Below the pieces are notes generated by a model. That model was not told the DNA's origin and searched no databases. It saw only the letters and a program-made list of their open reading frames with translations. The translations under genes and the position numbers were made by a program. From NCBI GenBank assembly GCA_902795065.1, contig CADBJR010000014.1, positions 1 to 64,000 on the forward strand: DNA of 64,000 nucleotides, given 5' to 3'. Of this stretch, positions 53,507 to 62,028 are shown piece by piece (the first letter of the stretch is position 1; the number at the start of each line of letters is the position of its first letter). The DNA comes from an uncultured Coriobacteriaceae bacterium. GTDB taxonomy: Bacteria; Actinomycetota; Coriobacteriia; Coriobacteriales; Atopobiaceae.

Positions 53507-54160
53507 TCAACGCGTGCGCGAACGGTAGATGCGCTGGTTGGCGGCGCGCAGGCCGAGGGCGATGAGCCACACGACGGAGACCATGACCGCGAACACGATG
53601 GGCGTGCGCTCCATGCCCCAGGCGCTGAAGCCGTACCAATCGTTGCCGGGAATGCCGTTCGCCAGGATGTTCGCAAGGTAGCCTGTGCCATAGAGCGCCA
53701 TCGGCACGATGGCGGCGAAAGTCCAGCGCAGCGGCATCGGACGATCGGCCTCGAAGGCGCAGAAGCTCGCGATGGCCATGAGCGGAAGCAGCAGGTGGAA
53801 CCAGAGGTTGGCGCCCGCGTGCATGGATGCATAGCCGTAGAGCACGGGCGAGAGGAACGCCTCCACGGTTATGCACGTGAGCGTCACGCCCGTCGTGGCG
53901 ACGAGCCGCATGCCGTGCAGCCACCTAGGCAGCGGTTTGCCGGGTTCGCGCAGGTAGAACACCACACATGCAGCGGATACGATGGCCGAGAGCAGGTTCG
54001 ACTGGATGGTGAAGTACTTGAGGGTCGACAGGCCGAGACCGGACAGCGGGGCGTTCTCCCAGCCCCAGCCGAACATCATCTGGCACCACGCGAAGGCGGT
54101 GAGCACCGCGATCGCCGCGTTGCACGCGACCGCCCGTTTCGTCTCGCTCTTCTCCGGCAT
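53507..54160 (-). CDS. Pr6Pr-like integral membrane protein
   Basis: 217 residues with about six hydrophobic segments and the motif LSTLKYFTIQSNLLSAIVSA, typical of Pr6Pr/FAR-17a-like membrane proteins. Function unknown. ATG 54160 follows AGGGAGGGAGCC. It is 64 nt upstream of the MEMO/AMMECR1 gene on the same strand. Confidence 0.8.
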   Translation of the reverse strand: MPEKSETKRAVACNAAIAVLTAFAWCQMMFGWGWENAPLSGLGLSTLKYFTIQSNLLSAIVSAACVVFYLREPGKPLPRWLHGMRLVATTGVTLTCITVEAFLSPVLYGYASMHAGANLWFHLLLPLMAIASFCAFEADRPMPLRWTFAAIVPMALYGTGYLANILANGIPGNDWYGFSAWGMERTPIVFAVMVSVVWLIALGLRAANQRIYRSRTR

Positions 54161-54254
54161 GGCTCCCTCCCTTCACCAGCACGATAGCAGACAAAGCCGC
54201 TTCCGCGCTGCTACTATGGAAAACGTTAGGGGTTTTACGAGATGGGGGGCTCCC

Positions 54255-54386
54255 ATGGCAGGACCTGGCGGACACGGCGGCAACTTCGCCGCGCGCAGCT
54301 TCCTCACCGAGGAGGAGAAGGCGAACGCCCCGAAGGTGACCAAGGAGCTCCTCATCCGCATCCTCTCCTACCTCAAGCCGTACTGT
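54255..54386 (+). pseudogene. Out-of-frame N-terminus of the ABC exporter
   Basis: From ATG 54255 the product reads MAGPGGHGGNFAARSF, LTEEEKANAPKVTKELLIRI and LSYLKPYC, which is the usual N-terminus of a Coriobacteriia ABC exporter up to the first membrane helix. The rest of the protein continues in another frame from about 54385. A small deletion near 54384 joined KPY directly to VFVAIIVAS and shifted the frame. Confidence 0.7.
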
Positions 54387-56598
54387 GGTATTCGTCGCCA
54401 TCATCGTGGCGAGCGTCGTCGGCCTGCTCCCGGCCATCATCACGGGCCGCATCGTCGACCAGGCGCTCGTCGGCAACGACATGGGCCTGCTGATCAAGCT
54501 GCTCTTCGCGGCGCTCGGCGCCATGCTCGCAAGCCAGCTCATCGGCGTGCTCGAGAACTACATCAACTCGTGGATCAGCCAGCGCATCATCTTCGACATG
54601 AAGAACCAGATGTACGACCATCTGCAGCACATGCCGCACTCGTTCTTCACGACCGAGAAGCAGGGCGACATCGTCACGCGCATGAACACCGACATCTCGG
54701 GCGTGAGCTCGGTCATCTCGGGCACGCTCACGCAGGTCGTCTCCAACGTGGCGACGGTCATCACCACGCTCATCGCGCTCTTCTCGATGAGCTGGAAGCT
54801 CGCGCTCGTGGGCCTCGCCGTGCTGCCGCTGCTCATCCTGCCCACGCGCTCGGCCGGCCGCGTGCGCCTCAAGCTCGTGCAGGAGGCGCAGGCCAAGAAC
54901 GACGAGATGAACCAGGTCATCAACGAGACGCTCTCGGTCTCGGGCTCGCTGCTCATGAAGATGTTCACGCGCGAGGCGCAGGAGTACGACAACTTCGTGA
55001 AGGTCAACGAGGAGGTCACCGAGATCTCGCTCAAGGAGAACCGCTCCGGCTCGTGGTTCCGCGTGGTCATGGGCATGTTCACGCAGCTCGGGCCGCTGCT
55101 GATCTACTTCGCGGGCGGCCTGTTCATCATCGAGCACTACGACCCCACGCTCACCGTCGGCACCGTCACGGCCACGGTGTCGCTCGTGAACCGCCTGTAC
55201 CGCCCGGTCGAGAGCCTCATGAACCTCTCGGTCAGCTTCACGCGCTCGCTCGCGATGTTCACGCGCATCTTCGATTACCTCGACCGCGAGGCCACGATCG
55301 TCTCGCCCGCGAACGGCGCCAAGCCGCCCATGGACATGGCCGAGATCGTGTACGACCACGTGGCGTTCGGCTACGACGATGCGGACGAGCTCATCCTCAC
55401 CGACATCGACTTCACGGTGCCCGGCGGCAAGATGTACGCGATCGTGGGACCGAGCGGAAGCGGCAAATCGACCGTGGTGAACCTGATCCCGCGCCTCTAC
55501 GACGTGGCCGCCGGCGCGGTGCGCGTGGCGGGCGTGGACGTGCGCAACTTCGACCTCGAGTACCTGCGCTCCAACATCGGCGTGGTCACGCAGGAGGCCT
55601 ACCTCTTCAACGGCACCATCCTCGACAACCTGCGCTATGCCAACGAGAACGCGAGCATGGCCGAGATCGAGGAGGCATGCCGCATCGCCAACATCTACGA
55701 CTTCATCCAGAACCAGCCCAACGGGTTCGAGGCGCAGGTGGGCAACCGCGGCCTCAAGCTCTCGGGCGGCGAGAAGCAGCGCCTCTCCATCGCGCGCGTG
55801 GTGCTGAAGAACCCAAAGGTGCTCATCCTCGATGAGGCAACGAGCGCGCTCGACTCCATCTCCGAGCAGGCCATCCAGGATGCGCTGGAGAAGCTCATGG
55901 TGGGACGCACCTCGATCGTCATCGCACACCGCCTCTCGACCATCCTGAAGGCCGACAAGATCCTGGTGGTGAAGGGCGGCGTCATCGCCGAGCAGGGCAC
56001 ACACGAGGAGCTGCTCGCGGCAGGCGGCGTGTACCACGAGCTCTACGAGACGCAGTTCAGACAGGCCATCGAGAGCGAGCGCGGCGCGGGGAAGCGCGCA
56101 GGGCTCGACATCCAGGCGCTCTCGACGAGTTTCGACGTGCGCGAGGTGCACGACTCCGCCGTGACCGACGTGCATCTGCTGGCACGGTCCAACCATCGCT
56201 TCTGGCGCGAGGTGGGCGAGCGGCCCACGATGGCGGCGACGACAGCCATCGTCAAGGACGTGCCCGAGGGCGCCGAGGAGAAGCACTTCCTGGGCTTCTA
56301 CGACGAGAACGACGAGCTCGTTGCCGTGATGGACCTCATCGTGGGCTATCCCGACGAGCACGGTGCGCTCATCCGCTGGTTCACGGTTGTGGCGGACCGG
56401 CATCGCCAGGGCATCGGGTCGCAGCTCTTCGCCGACGTGCGTGCGGCGCTTTCTGCGCAGGGTGTCACGCACCTCACGCTGCAGGTGCCCGAGCAGGAGG
56501 GCGCGCTCGCGTTCTGGGCCGAGCAGGGATTTGCGGCCACGGGCGAGCGCTTCGAGGGTGGTCGCTTCCCCACCGTCACCCTCTCCCGCAGCATCTAG
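54385..56598 (+). CDS. ABC exporter (TMD-NBD) with C-terminal GNAT domain
   Basis: 737 residues as called from a GTG at 54385 without a ribosome site. The membrane domain starts at VFVAIIVASVVGLLPAIITG. The ATPase domain has Walker A GPSGSGKST, the Q-loop region TQEAYLFNG, signature LSGGEKQRLSIARV, Walker B VLILDEATSALDS and H-loop AHRLST. After about residue 580 a GNAT acetyltransferase follows, with the acetyl-CoA loop RHRQGIGSQLF and FWAEQGFAATGERF. Fusion of an exporter to GNAT is unusual. The true N-terminus is in another frame (54255-54386), so the gene is probably frameshifted, though translation could still start inside. Confidence 0.85.
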   Translation: MVFVAIIVASVVGLLPAIITGRIVDQALVGNDMGLLIKLLFAALGAMLASQLIGVLENYINSWISQRIIFDMKNQMYDHLQHMPHSFFTTEKQGDIVTRMNTDISGVSSVISGTLTQVVSNVATVITTLIALFSMSWKLALVGLAVLPLLILPTRSAGRVRLKLVQEAQAKNDEMNQVINETLSVSGSLLMKMFTREAQEYDNFVKVNEEVTEISLKENRSGSWFRVVMGMFTQLGPLLIYFAGGLFIIEHYDPTLTVGTVTATVSLVNRLYRPVESLMNLSVSFTRSLAMFTRIFDYLDREATIVSPANGAKPPMDMAEIVYDHVAFGYDDADELILTDIDFTVPGGKMYAIVGPSGSGKSTVVNLIPRLYDVAAGAVRVAGVDVRNFDLEYLRSNIGVVTQEAYLFNGTILDNLRYANENASMAEIEEACRIANIYDFIQNQPNGFEAQVGNRGLKLSGGEKQRLSIARVVLKNPKVLILDEATSALDSISEQAIQDALEKLMVGRTSIVIAHRLSTILKADKILVVKGGVIAEQGTHEELLAAGGVYHELYETQFRQAIESERGAGKRAGLDIQALSTSFDVREVHDSAVTDVHLLARSNHRFWREVGERPTMAATTAIVKDVPEGAEEKHFLGFYDENDELVAVMDLIVGYPDEHGALIRWFTVVADRHRQGIGSQLFADVRAALSAQGVTHLTLQVPEQEGALAFWAEQGFAATGERFEGGRFPTVTLSRSI

Positions 56599-56600
56599 CA

Positions 56601-56656
56601 CATGGGGACAGGTTGTTCGTCCCCTTTTCGCACGTAGGGACAGGTTCATCCGTCCC
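56601..56656. repeat. GGGACAGGTT-type repeat
   Basis: GGGGACAGGTTGTTCGTCCC and, after CCTTTTCGCACGTA, GGGACAGGTTCATCCGTCCC: two partial units in direct order between the ABC gene and the phosphatase gene. The first resembles one arm of the 94-bp palindrome at 50062. Confidence 0.75.
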
Positions 56657-56684
56657 ACCGCCACGCGACGTTAGGAGGCAGGTC

Positions 56685-57509
56685 GTGGATCTCTCCGACA
56701 CCCAGGGATACGTGGACGGATTCCCCGCCCTCATGAACGTCCGCGAGCTGGGCGGCATCGTTGCCGCAGGAGGCCGCACCGTGCGTCGCGGCACGTTCTT
56801 CCGCGGAGCTGCGCTCACCGACCTCACGCCGGAGCAGCGCTCGCGCGTCGACGGCATGGGGCTCGCGCTCATCCTCGACCTGCGCGCCGGTTTCGAGGTG
56901 CGCAACGCACCCGACTACGTGCCGGAGGGCTGCTCGTATGAGCAGGTCTCGGGGATGCTTCTGGACGATGGCGGCGAGCTGGAGTTCTCCCAGACCGCTA
57001 TCGCGAAGCAAGCCGTGAAGATCGGACGGGACTTCCCCGCCTTCAGGAGGAACCTCTACGTCTCGATGGTGCACGGCAGCCCCGCGATGCACGCTCTGGT
57101 CGAGCGCATCGCTGCCCGCAGGACGCCGATCTACATCCACTGCAGCGCGGGGAAGGACCGCACGGGCGTCGCCTCGGCGATCATCCTCTCCATCCTCGGA
57201 GCATCGGACGAGGCGATCCTCGACGACTTCGTGCGCACCAACGAGTATCTGGCACAGCTCATCGAGAACGTGCCCGACGAGATACCCGATGCCTTCCTAC
57301 GCCTGATTCCCGAAGGCATGGACATGGACGCGGCGAAGCAGCTGATGCGCGCGATCTGGCCGCAGGCGAACGGCGTGGTGCGCGCGGATATGCAGGCGGT
57401 GCTCGCGGCGATGGACGAGGGCCATGCCTCCCGTGAGGAGTACCTCGAGGAGGAGTTCGGCCTCGACGCAGCCACGCTAGCGGAGCTGCGCGACTTCTAC
57501 CTCGAGTAA
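56685..57509 (+). CDS. Tyrosine-protein phosphatase (Y_phosphatase3 type)
   Basis: I choose GTG 56685 behind TAGGAGGCAGGTC, giving 274 residues; the ATG at 56613 lies in a repeat. The P-loop HCSAGKDRTG (His152, Cys153, Arg159) is the active site. VNVRELGG-like MNVRELGGIVAAGGRTVRRG and TDLTPEQRS at the N-terminus are typical of the family. It would dephosphorylate phosphotyrosine or phosphoinositides. GC-rich core gene. Confidence 0.92.
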   Translation: MDLSDTQGYVDGFPALMNVRELGGIVAAGGRTVRRGTFFRGAALTDLTPEQRSRVDGMGLALILDLRAGFEVRNAPDYVPEGCSYEQVSGMLLDDGGELEFSQTAIAKQAVKIGRDFPAFRRNLYVSMVHGSPAMHALVERIAARRTPIYIHCSAGKDRTGVASAIILSILGASDEAILDDFVRTNEYLAQLIENVPDEIPDAFLRLIPEGMDMDAAKQLMRAIWPQANGVVRADMQAVLAAMDEGHASREEYLEEEFGLDAATLAELRDFYLE

Positions 57510-57554
57510 GCTCTAGATGCTTCTGCCGGCCGATCGCCCGAAACTGCTACGCAC

Positions 57555-57917
57555 TCAGAACTGGCCGTTGCCGTTGGCGGGCACCTGATCGGGATCGAGG
57601 TGCTGCACCACGTCCCAGTGCTCGGCGAGCATGCCGTTCTCCATGCGGTAGATGTCGCACACCTTGTTGACGCCCATGTCGACGGTGCACTTGAAGAAGA
57701 CCATCACGAGGTCGCCCTCCTCCACCATGTGGACGATCTCCATCTTGGGGTGCACGGCGAAGAATCGCTCGCAGAAGCGCGCGAAGCCGTCGCGGCCGTC
57801 CTCGACGGTGGGGTTGTGCTGCTTGTAGGTGGGCAGCATGTACTCGTCGAGCTTGCTCGTATCCCAGGCGTTGAAGACCTCTTCATAGAACTTGGCGACG
57901 ATCTGCTTGTTGGTCAT
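57555..57917 (-). CDS. SnoaL-like / NTF2-fold protein
   Basis: 120 residues: KQIVAKFYEEVFNAWDTSKL, YKQHNPTVEDGRDGFARFCERF and VCDIYRMENGMLAEHWDVVQ match the SnoaL-like predicted aldol condensation-related family with a cone-shaped NTF2 fold. No substrate can be named. ATG 57917 follows GGGGAGGAAGCGGCC. Confidence 0.88.
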   Translation of the reverse strand: MTNKQIVAKFYEEVFNAWDTSKLDEYMLPTYKQHNPTVEDGRDGFARFCERFFAVHPKMEIVHMVEEGDLVMVFFKCTVDMGVNKVCDIYRMENGMLAEHWDVVQHLDPDQVPANGNGQF

Positions 57918-58023
57918 GGCCGCTTCCTCCCCGCAACGTGACGTTTCCTCGTAGCACTATTGTCAACTTTTTTATGATTGGCAGGGCGTCTCAGGCGGCA
58001 GAACGTCCACGTCGGAGGGATGA

Positions 58024-58110
58024 AGGAACCTGTCCCTCTGTGCCAAAAGGGAACGAACAACCTGTCCCTATGAGCGAAAAGGGAACGAACAACCTGTCCC
58101 CATGTGCCGT
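58024..58110. repeat. Two tandem GGGACAGGTT-type repeats
   Basis: In the complement orientation, AAGGGAACGAACAACCTGTCCC occurs twice in about 60 nt (from 58047 and 58078), the first preceded by AACCTGTCCCTCTGTGCCAA. It lies directly after the GTPase gene, between it and the SnoaL gene. Confidence 0.75.
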
Positions 58111-60086
58111 CAGCGGGAGAAGAAGCTGGGGTCAGCGGGGCGATACGGCCGCTGGCGCGCGGGGTCATCCTTGACGTGCATCATCTCGGCAGCACGATTC
58201 CACCACACGTTGTAACCCGCGCCGTGTGAGCAGAACACCGAGTCGGGCGTGTTGGGCAGGTCCTCGAGGTAGTTGTATGCCGCTTCCTCGATGACGCGAT
58301 CAGCATCGTGGCAGGGCTCGTAGCCTGAGAGCACGCACGAGATGCTCCCCTGCCCGCCGGTGTACGCGGCCACGTCGAGCGCGTAGTCGCCCAGCTCGGA
58401 GGCGGGAAGCTCGCCTTCGATCACCGCCAGCTCCCCGCGCGAATCGAGCGTGTCGAAGCGCGCATGCATGCGCGTGAGGTCGGCAAGCGCGCGGCCCACG
58501 CAGCCGCTCGGAACCTCCAGCGTGAAGCGGTACCAAGGTTCGAGCAGCACGGCGTCGCCCCGCTCCTTCGCCGTCATGAGCCCCTGGCGGATGGCGCGGT
58601 ACGTAGCCTGCCTGAAGTCGCCGCCCTCGGTGTGCTTGAGGTGCGCCTTGCCCGAGACCAGCGTGATGCGCATGTCGGTGATCGGCGCGGCGATGAGCGC
58701 TCCCTTGTGCTCGCGCTCCATGGCGTGCGTGAGGATGAGGCGCTGCCAGTTGAGATCGAGGTCGTCGGTGGAGCAGACGGTTCCGTATTGCATGCCCGCT
58801 CCGCGCGGCAGCGGCTCCAGGAGCAGGTGTGTCTCGGCGTAGTGGCGCAGCGGCTCGTAGTGGCCGTAGCCCATGACGGGCGCCGCGATGGTCTCCTTGT
58901 AGAGGATCGATCCCTGTCCGAAGGCGACATCCGCACCGAGGCGCTGGTGCAGGCGCTCGCGCACGACCTCCAGCTGGATGGCACCCATGAGCATGAGGCG
59001 GATCTCGCCGAGCTGGTCGTCCCATGCCACACCGAGCATCGGATCCTCCTCCGCGAGCTCGCGCAGGACCGAGAAGACCGTGTGCTCGTCGATACTGCCC
59101 GGCTCCACGCGGTACGCGAGGACGGGCGCGAGCAGCGGGCGGGGCTGCGCGGGCTCCGCGCCGAGCACGTCTCCCGGACGAACCTGCGAGAGTCCCGTCA
59201 CCGCGCACACTGTACCAGCTGAAACCTGCGGCGCAAGCTCGAACTTGGCGCCTGTGTAGATGCGGATCTGGTTGACCTTCTCGGGCGGGTCGGCACTGAT
59301 GACGTCCTTGGTACGCAGCGTGCCGCCGCACACCTTGAGCCACGTCACGCGCTCGCCGCGTTCGTGGGTCACCTTGTATACGCGCGCGGCGAACTCGGCT
59401 GGCCACGTGCGCTCCTCTGGCAGCCATGCGAGCAGGTCGAGCAGTCCATCCACACCCGTATCGCGCAGGGCAGACCCAAAGAGCACAGGAAAGACCTTGC
59501 GCTCCCCCACCAGACGGCGAAGGGTCTTATCAAAAAGAACGCCCTGCTCAAGATATTCATCGAGGGCAGACTCGTCGGTTGCCGCCGCTGCCTCATGGAG
59601 CTCGGGCGCCGTGAGGTCCGAGAAATCCGTGCATCCGTCCGAGAGCCGCACGTGCAGCTGGGCAAGCAGCGCGTCTCGATCCGCCCCATCAAGGTCCATC
59701 TTGTTCACAAAGAGCACCGTTGGCACGCCGTAACGCTCAAGAAGGCGCCAGAGCGTGGCGGCATGACCGGTCACGCCGTCGTTGGCACCGATCACCAGCA
59801 CGGCAACATCCAGCACCGCCAGCGTGCGCTCGGCCTCGGCGGAGAAGTCAACGTGACCGGGGGTATCCACCAGTGTAAGCGGCACACCGTTCCACGAGAG
59901 CGCCGCCTGCGCCGAGAAGATCGTGATGCCGCGCGAGCGTTCCTGCTCGTCGGTGTCGAGGTGGGTGTTGCCATGGTCCACGCGGCCGGCAGAGCGGATG
60001 ATGCCGGCATGCAGAAGCATCGCCTCGGCGAGCGTGGTCTTGCCCGCGTCGACGTGCGCCAATATGCCCACAACCGCCTGTTTCAC
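58110..60086 (-). CDS. Tet(M)-like ribosomal-protection-family GTPase
   Basis: GTG 60086 behind GGGAGGAGATTC gives 658 residues. Translational GTPase motifs: AHVDAGKT (residues 9-16), DTPGHVDF and NKMD; RGITIF is the switch region. EF-G domains II to V follow. The layout and length match Tet(M)/Tet(W) ribosomal protection proteins rather than EF-G. The loop sequences differ from known resistance proteins, so it may be a native relative without resistance function. The C-terminal ~25 residues (HVKDDPARQRPYRPADPSFF) are an addition. Confidence 0.85.
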   Translation of the reverse strand: MKQAVVGILAHVDAGKTTLAEAMLLHAGIIRSAGRVDHGNTHLDTDEQERSRGITIFSAQAALSWNGVPLTLVDTPGHVDFSAEAERTLAVLDVAVLVIGANDGVTGHAATLWRLLERYGVPTVLFVNKMDLDGADRDALLAQLHVRLSDGCTDFSDLTAPELHEAAAATDESALDEYLEQGVLFDKTLRRLVGERKVFPVLFGSALRDTGVDGLLDLLAWLPEERTWPAEFAARVYKVTHERGERVTWLKVCGGTLRTKDVISADPPEKVNQIRIYTGAKFELAPQVSAGTVCAVTGLSQVRPGDVLGAEPAQPRPLLAPVLAYRVEPGSIDEHTVFSVLRELAEEDPMLGVAWDDQLGEIRLMLMGAIQLEVVRERLHQRLGADVAFGQGSILYKETIAAPVMGYGHYEPLRHYAETHLLLEPLPRGAGMQYGTVCSTDDLDLNWQRLILTHAMEREHKGALIAAPITDMRITLVSGKAHLKHTEGGDFRQATYRAIRQGLMTAKERGDAVLLEPWYRFTLEVPSGCVGRALADLTRMHARFDTLDSRGELAVIEGELPASELGDYALDVAAYTGGQGSISCVLSGYEPCHDADRVIEEAAYNYLEDLPNTPDSVFCSHGAGYNVWWNRAAEMMHVKDDPARQRPYRPADPSFFSR

Positions 60087-60101
60087 GAATCTCCTCCCAT
60101 T

Positions 60102-60132
60102 TGGGACAAAGGGGTCAGGCACCAGTGTCCCA
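60102..60132. repeat. REP-like element upstream of the GTPase gene
   Basis: TGGGACA and TGTCCCA form an inverted pair around GGGGTCAGGCACCAG. The GGGTCAGGCACC core resembles REP sequences associated with REP-type tyrosine transposases in other genomes. It may be a distant relative of the GGGACAGGTT repeats. It sits 15 nt before the GTPase start. Confidence 0.55.
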
Positions 60133-60203
60133 CTCTTTTGCAGATATTGCTCTCCCGCCTTTCCCTTTAACGGGAACCCCAGTTGCCGCTCGCTCAAAAG
60201 AGC

Positions 60204-60230
60204 TTGACAAGGAACCCCCCCCCCTACGCT
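60204..60230 (+). promoter_or_regulatory. Candidate phase-variable promoter with C10 tract
   Basis: TTGACA (60204-60209) is a perfect -35 box and TACGCT (60225-60230) a fair -10 box. The 15-nt spacer contains ten consecutive C. Slippage of the tract to 12 C would give the optimal 17-nt spacing, as in known phase-variable promoters. It lies 43 nt before the ATG of the three-gene cassette. Confidence 0.6.
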
Positions 60231-60272
60231 TTTCGTGGCTGAACTGTCCACAAGCTTGGAAGGATTACACCG

Positions 60273-60449
60273 ATGGACGCATACATGGGAACCCGAGAGG
60301 CTGCGGAGCTCTGGGGCGTCAAGCAGAGCGACGTGAGCAAATGGTGCAGAGAAGGAAAACTCAAGGGCGGCATGGAGGTCTGCGAGCAGGACGCTCCAGG
60401 CAAGCCATGGCGCATCAGGCGCGACGCCGTCCCTCCAACGAATGACTAG
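60273..60449 (+). CDS. Small MerR/excisionase-like HTH protein
   Basis: A 58-residue protein from ATG 60273 with AAGGA before it: YMGTREAAELWGVKQSDVSK then WCREGKLKGGMEVC and PWRIRRDAV. This is the HTH_17/excisionase-type winged helix (T-R-E-A-A-x-x-W-G-V...W-C-R-x-G-K...P-W-R-I). It probably binds DNA and may regulate the cassette it heads. A gene 36 nt downstream follows. Confidence 0.75.
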   Translation: MDAYMGTREAAELWGVKQSDVSKWCREGKLKGGMEVCEQDAPGKPWRIRRDAVPPTND

Positions 60450-60485
60450 CTAGCAGTAATCGTTCAACTGAAAGGAGCATGTCTT

Positions 60486-60707
60486 ATGGCCATGCAAGCT
60501 CCAACCGCCTGTCCCATTTGCGGAACACAGATTTTCATGGGCTGGGGTCCAACCCAATCGTACAAGCAGCCCCTTAGCGCTGGAAAAGCGCTGGTCGGGG
60601 GCATTCTCGCTGGTCCGGTTGGTGCTATCGCAGGCGCAGCCATGGGGAAGAACTTGAGTGTTTGGACCTGCGCACGATGCGGCTATTCCAACACGTACAA
60701 AGGGTAG
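60486..60707 (+). CDS. Zn-ribbon protein with glycine zipper
   Basis: 73 residues. Two Cys pairs (CPICG near residue 9 and CARCGY near residue 62) frame a hydrophobic Gly/Ala stretch, AGKALVGGILAGPVGAIAGAAMG, a possible membrane hairpin. The layout (half zinc ribbon, glycine-zipper helix, half ribbon) is unusual. ATG 60486 follows AAAGGAGCATGTCTT. Function unknown. Confidence 0.75.
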   Translation: MAMQAPTACPICGTQIFMGWGPTQSYKQPLSAGKALVGGILAGPVGAIAGAAMGKNLSVWTCARCGYSNTYKG

Positions 60708-60716
60708 GCGATTGAG

Positions 60717-61985
60717 TTGGCAGATTCCTTCACCATCGCACAGGTTCGATTCATTACTCAGGCTGCGTTCAGCGATACCAAAGGGGTCTCCGATGCAGCT
60801 GCACAATTCGCTCCCATGGACAATTACAAGCAGTACCAGTCCATCTTCAAATCCGTGAAAAAGGGTGACGTCTTCTACCATCATTCTTTGCTTTTCCAGT
60901 CTCTGTGCGATATTGCCGACAGACTGTTGAACATGACAGAAGGCAACAACTCGAAGGATGTCAGGAATACGGGTGATCGCCGGGTGGGTAGGGCCATCAA
61001 CCTTGCAAAGATGGCCTGCAGCGGACTCGCGAAGGCGGGGCAGTATGATTCATATGAAGGATTGATCGCATATGCTTCCAACCAGAGCGTAGCCATTCTC
61101 AGCAGATGGCTCAGCGTTTCCAGCGATGCTCTGATGAAATCGGTGAATAATCTCAACGATACGGTTGTAAAAGCGAATCGCCTGAACCGCGCAGGTGTCG
61201 ACCCCTCGATACTGAAGGCTCAGGTCGAGAATGCGCAGAATATGATGAATTACCATCAAGCAGCACTCAATGCCGCAACATACGATCTGTACTCCTACCT
61301 GGATGGGTTGTTCCGCGCAATTGCAGATAACCTCGGCGACCCATATGCCATTGACGATGAGGTTATGGAGCAGTACTACGCTGTCGTTGACAAAGTAGCA
61401 ACGCTCGACACTGGACAAACGGTGCTTCCGTCCAGAGTTAGCCTAGCAACAGTCAAAAGGACCATCGAGCTCAACCGCTACAGCTCTCCCCGATACGCGC
61501 AGCTCGTTAAAGAGTGGTGGGGCCCGCGTGCCAAGCAGAGGGAGGAGCTGGAAACCGCCCGCTCCGCCAAGAAAAACGAGCTCAAGGGTGTGCAGGATGC
61601 GATTTCATCGCTCAAGAAGCAGCATAATTCGCTGAAAACGGAATGCGATACCGAAACAGCACCCCATCATCAAGCCGCGAAAGCTATCGAAAATGACATT
61701 GCTACGGCGCAAGAAGAATTAGCTGGGCTGGGCTTTTTCAAATTCAGCCGGAAGAGCGAGCTGCGAGAGCAAATAGCTGCCTCTCAGAAAGCACTAAAAA
61801 CGGAGCAGGCGGCTATTGGAGAAATCGAAGGTCGTTTCGAGGACAAAGTCAATGAAATCCAGTCTTCGATACGCGAACAGGAGCACAGCCAAGAGACCAT
61901 CAAAAAAGAAATCGAAATGGTCACCGAGCGGATCGTACACCCTAAGTTCAGCAAGCAATTCCTGGACGAGCATAAGAACGATTAG
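60717..61985 (+). CDS. Uncharacterised coiled-coil protein of the cassette
   Basis: 422 residues from a TTG at 60717, 9 nt after the Zn-ribbon gene. Residues 1-270 are helical without a known domain. Residues ~278-408 are a coiled coil (KKNELKGVQDAISSLKKQHN, ETIKKEIEMVTERI) with a turn at LGFFKFSRKSELREQI. No enzymatic motif is visible. With the HTH and Zn-ribbon proteins it forms a tight three-gene unit behind the C10 promoter. Confidence 0.8.
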   Translation: MADSFTIAQVRFITQAAFSDTKGVSDAAAQFAPMDNYKQYQSIFKSVKKGDVFYHHSLLFQSLCDIADRLLNMTEGNNSKDVRNTGDRRVGRAINLAKMACSGLAKAGQYDSYEGLIAYASNQSVAILSRWLSVSSDALMKSVNNLNDTVVKANRLNRAGVDPSILKAQVENAQNMMNYHQAALNAATYDLYSYLDGLFRAIADNLGDPYAIDDEVMEQYYAVVDKVATLDTGQTVLPSRVSLATVKRTIELNRYSSPRYAQLVKEWWGPRAKQREELETARSAKKNELKGVQDAISSLKKQHNSLKTECDTETAPHHQAAKAIENDIATAQEELAGLGFFKFSRKSELREQIAASQKALKTEQAAIGEIEGRFEDKVNEIQSSIREQEHSQETIKKEIEMVTERIVHPKFSKQFLDEHKND

Positions 61986-62028
61986 CTGCGACAACCGCAG
62001 TTTAGCGCCTAGATGGGGCTACCCCCAT

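Noticed and set aside
52033-53832. 599-residue version of the MEMO/AMMECR1 protein
   Set aside because: The first 130 residues are Ser/Arg/Cys-rich shadow of the upstream membrane gene. ATG 53442 has a good ribosome site and starts the known domain.
54373-56664. 763-codon minus-strand frame opposite the ABC transporter
   Set aside because: His/Asp/Val-rich antisense shadow; the sense strand carries all ABC motifs.
58110-60086. Calling the GTPase a tetracycline resistance gene
   Set aside because: Family and length fit ribosomal protection proteins, but divergence from known resistance members is evident. Resistance cannot be claimed from the sequence alone.
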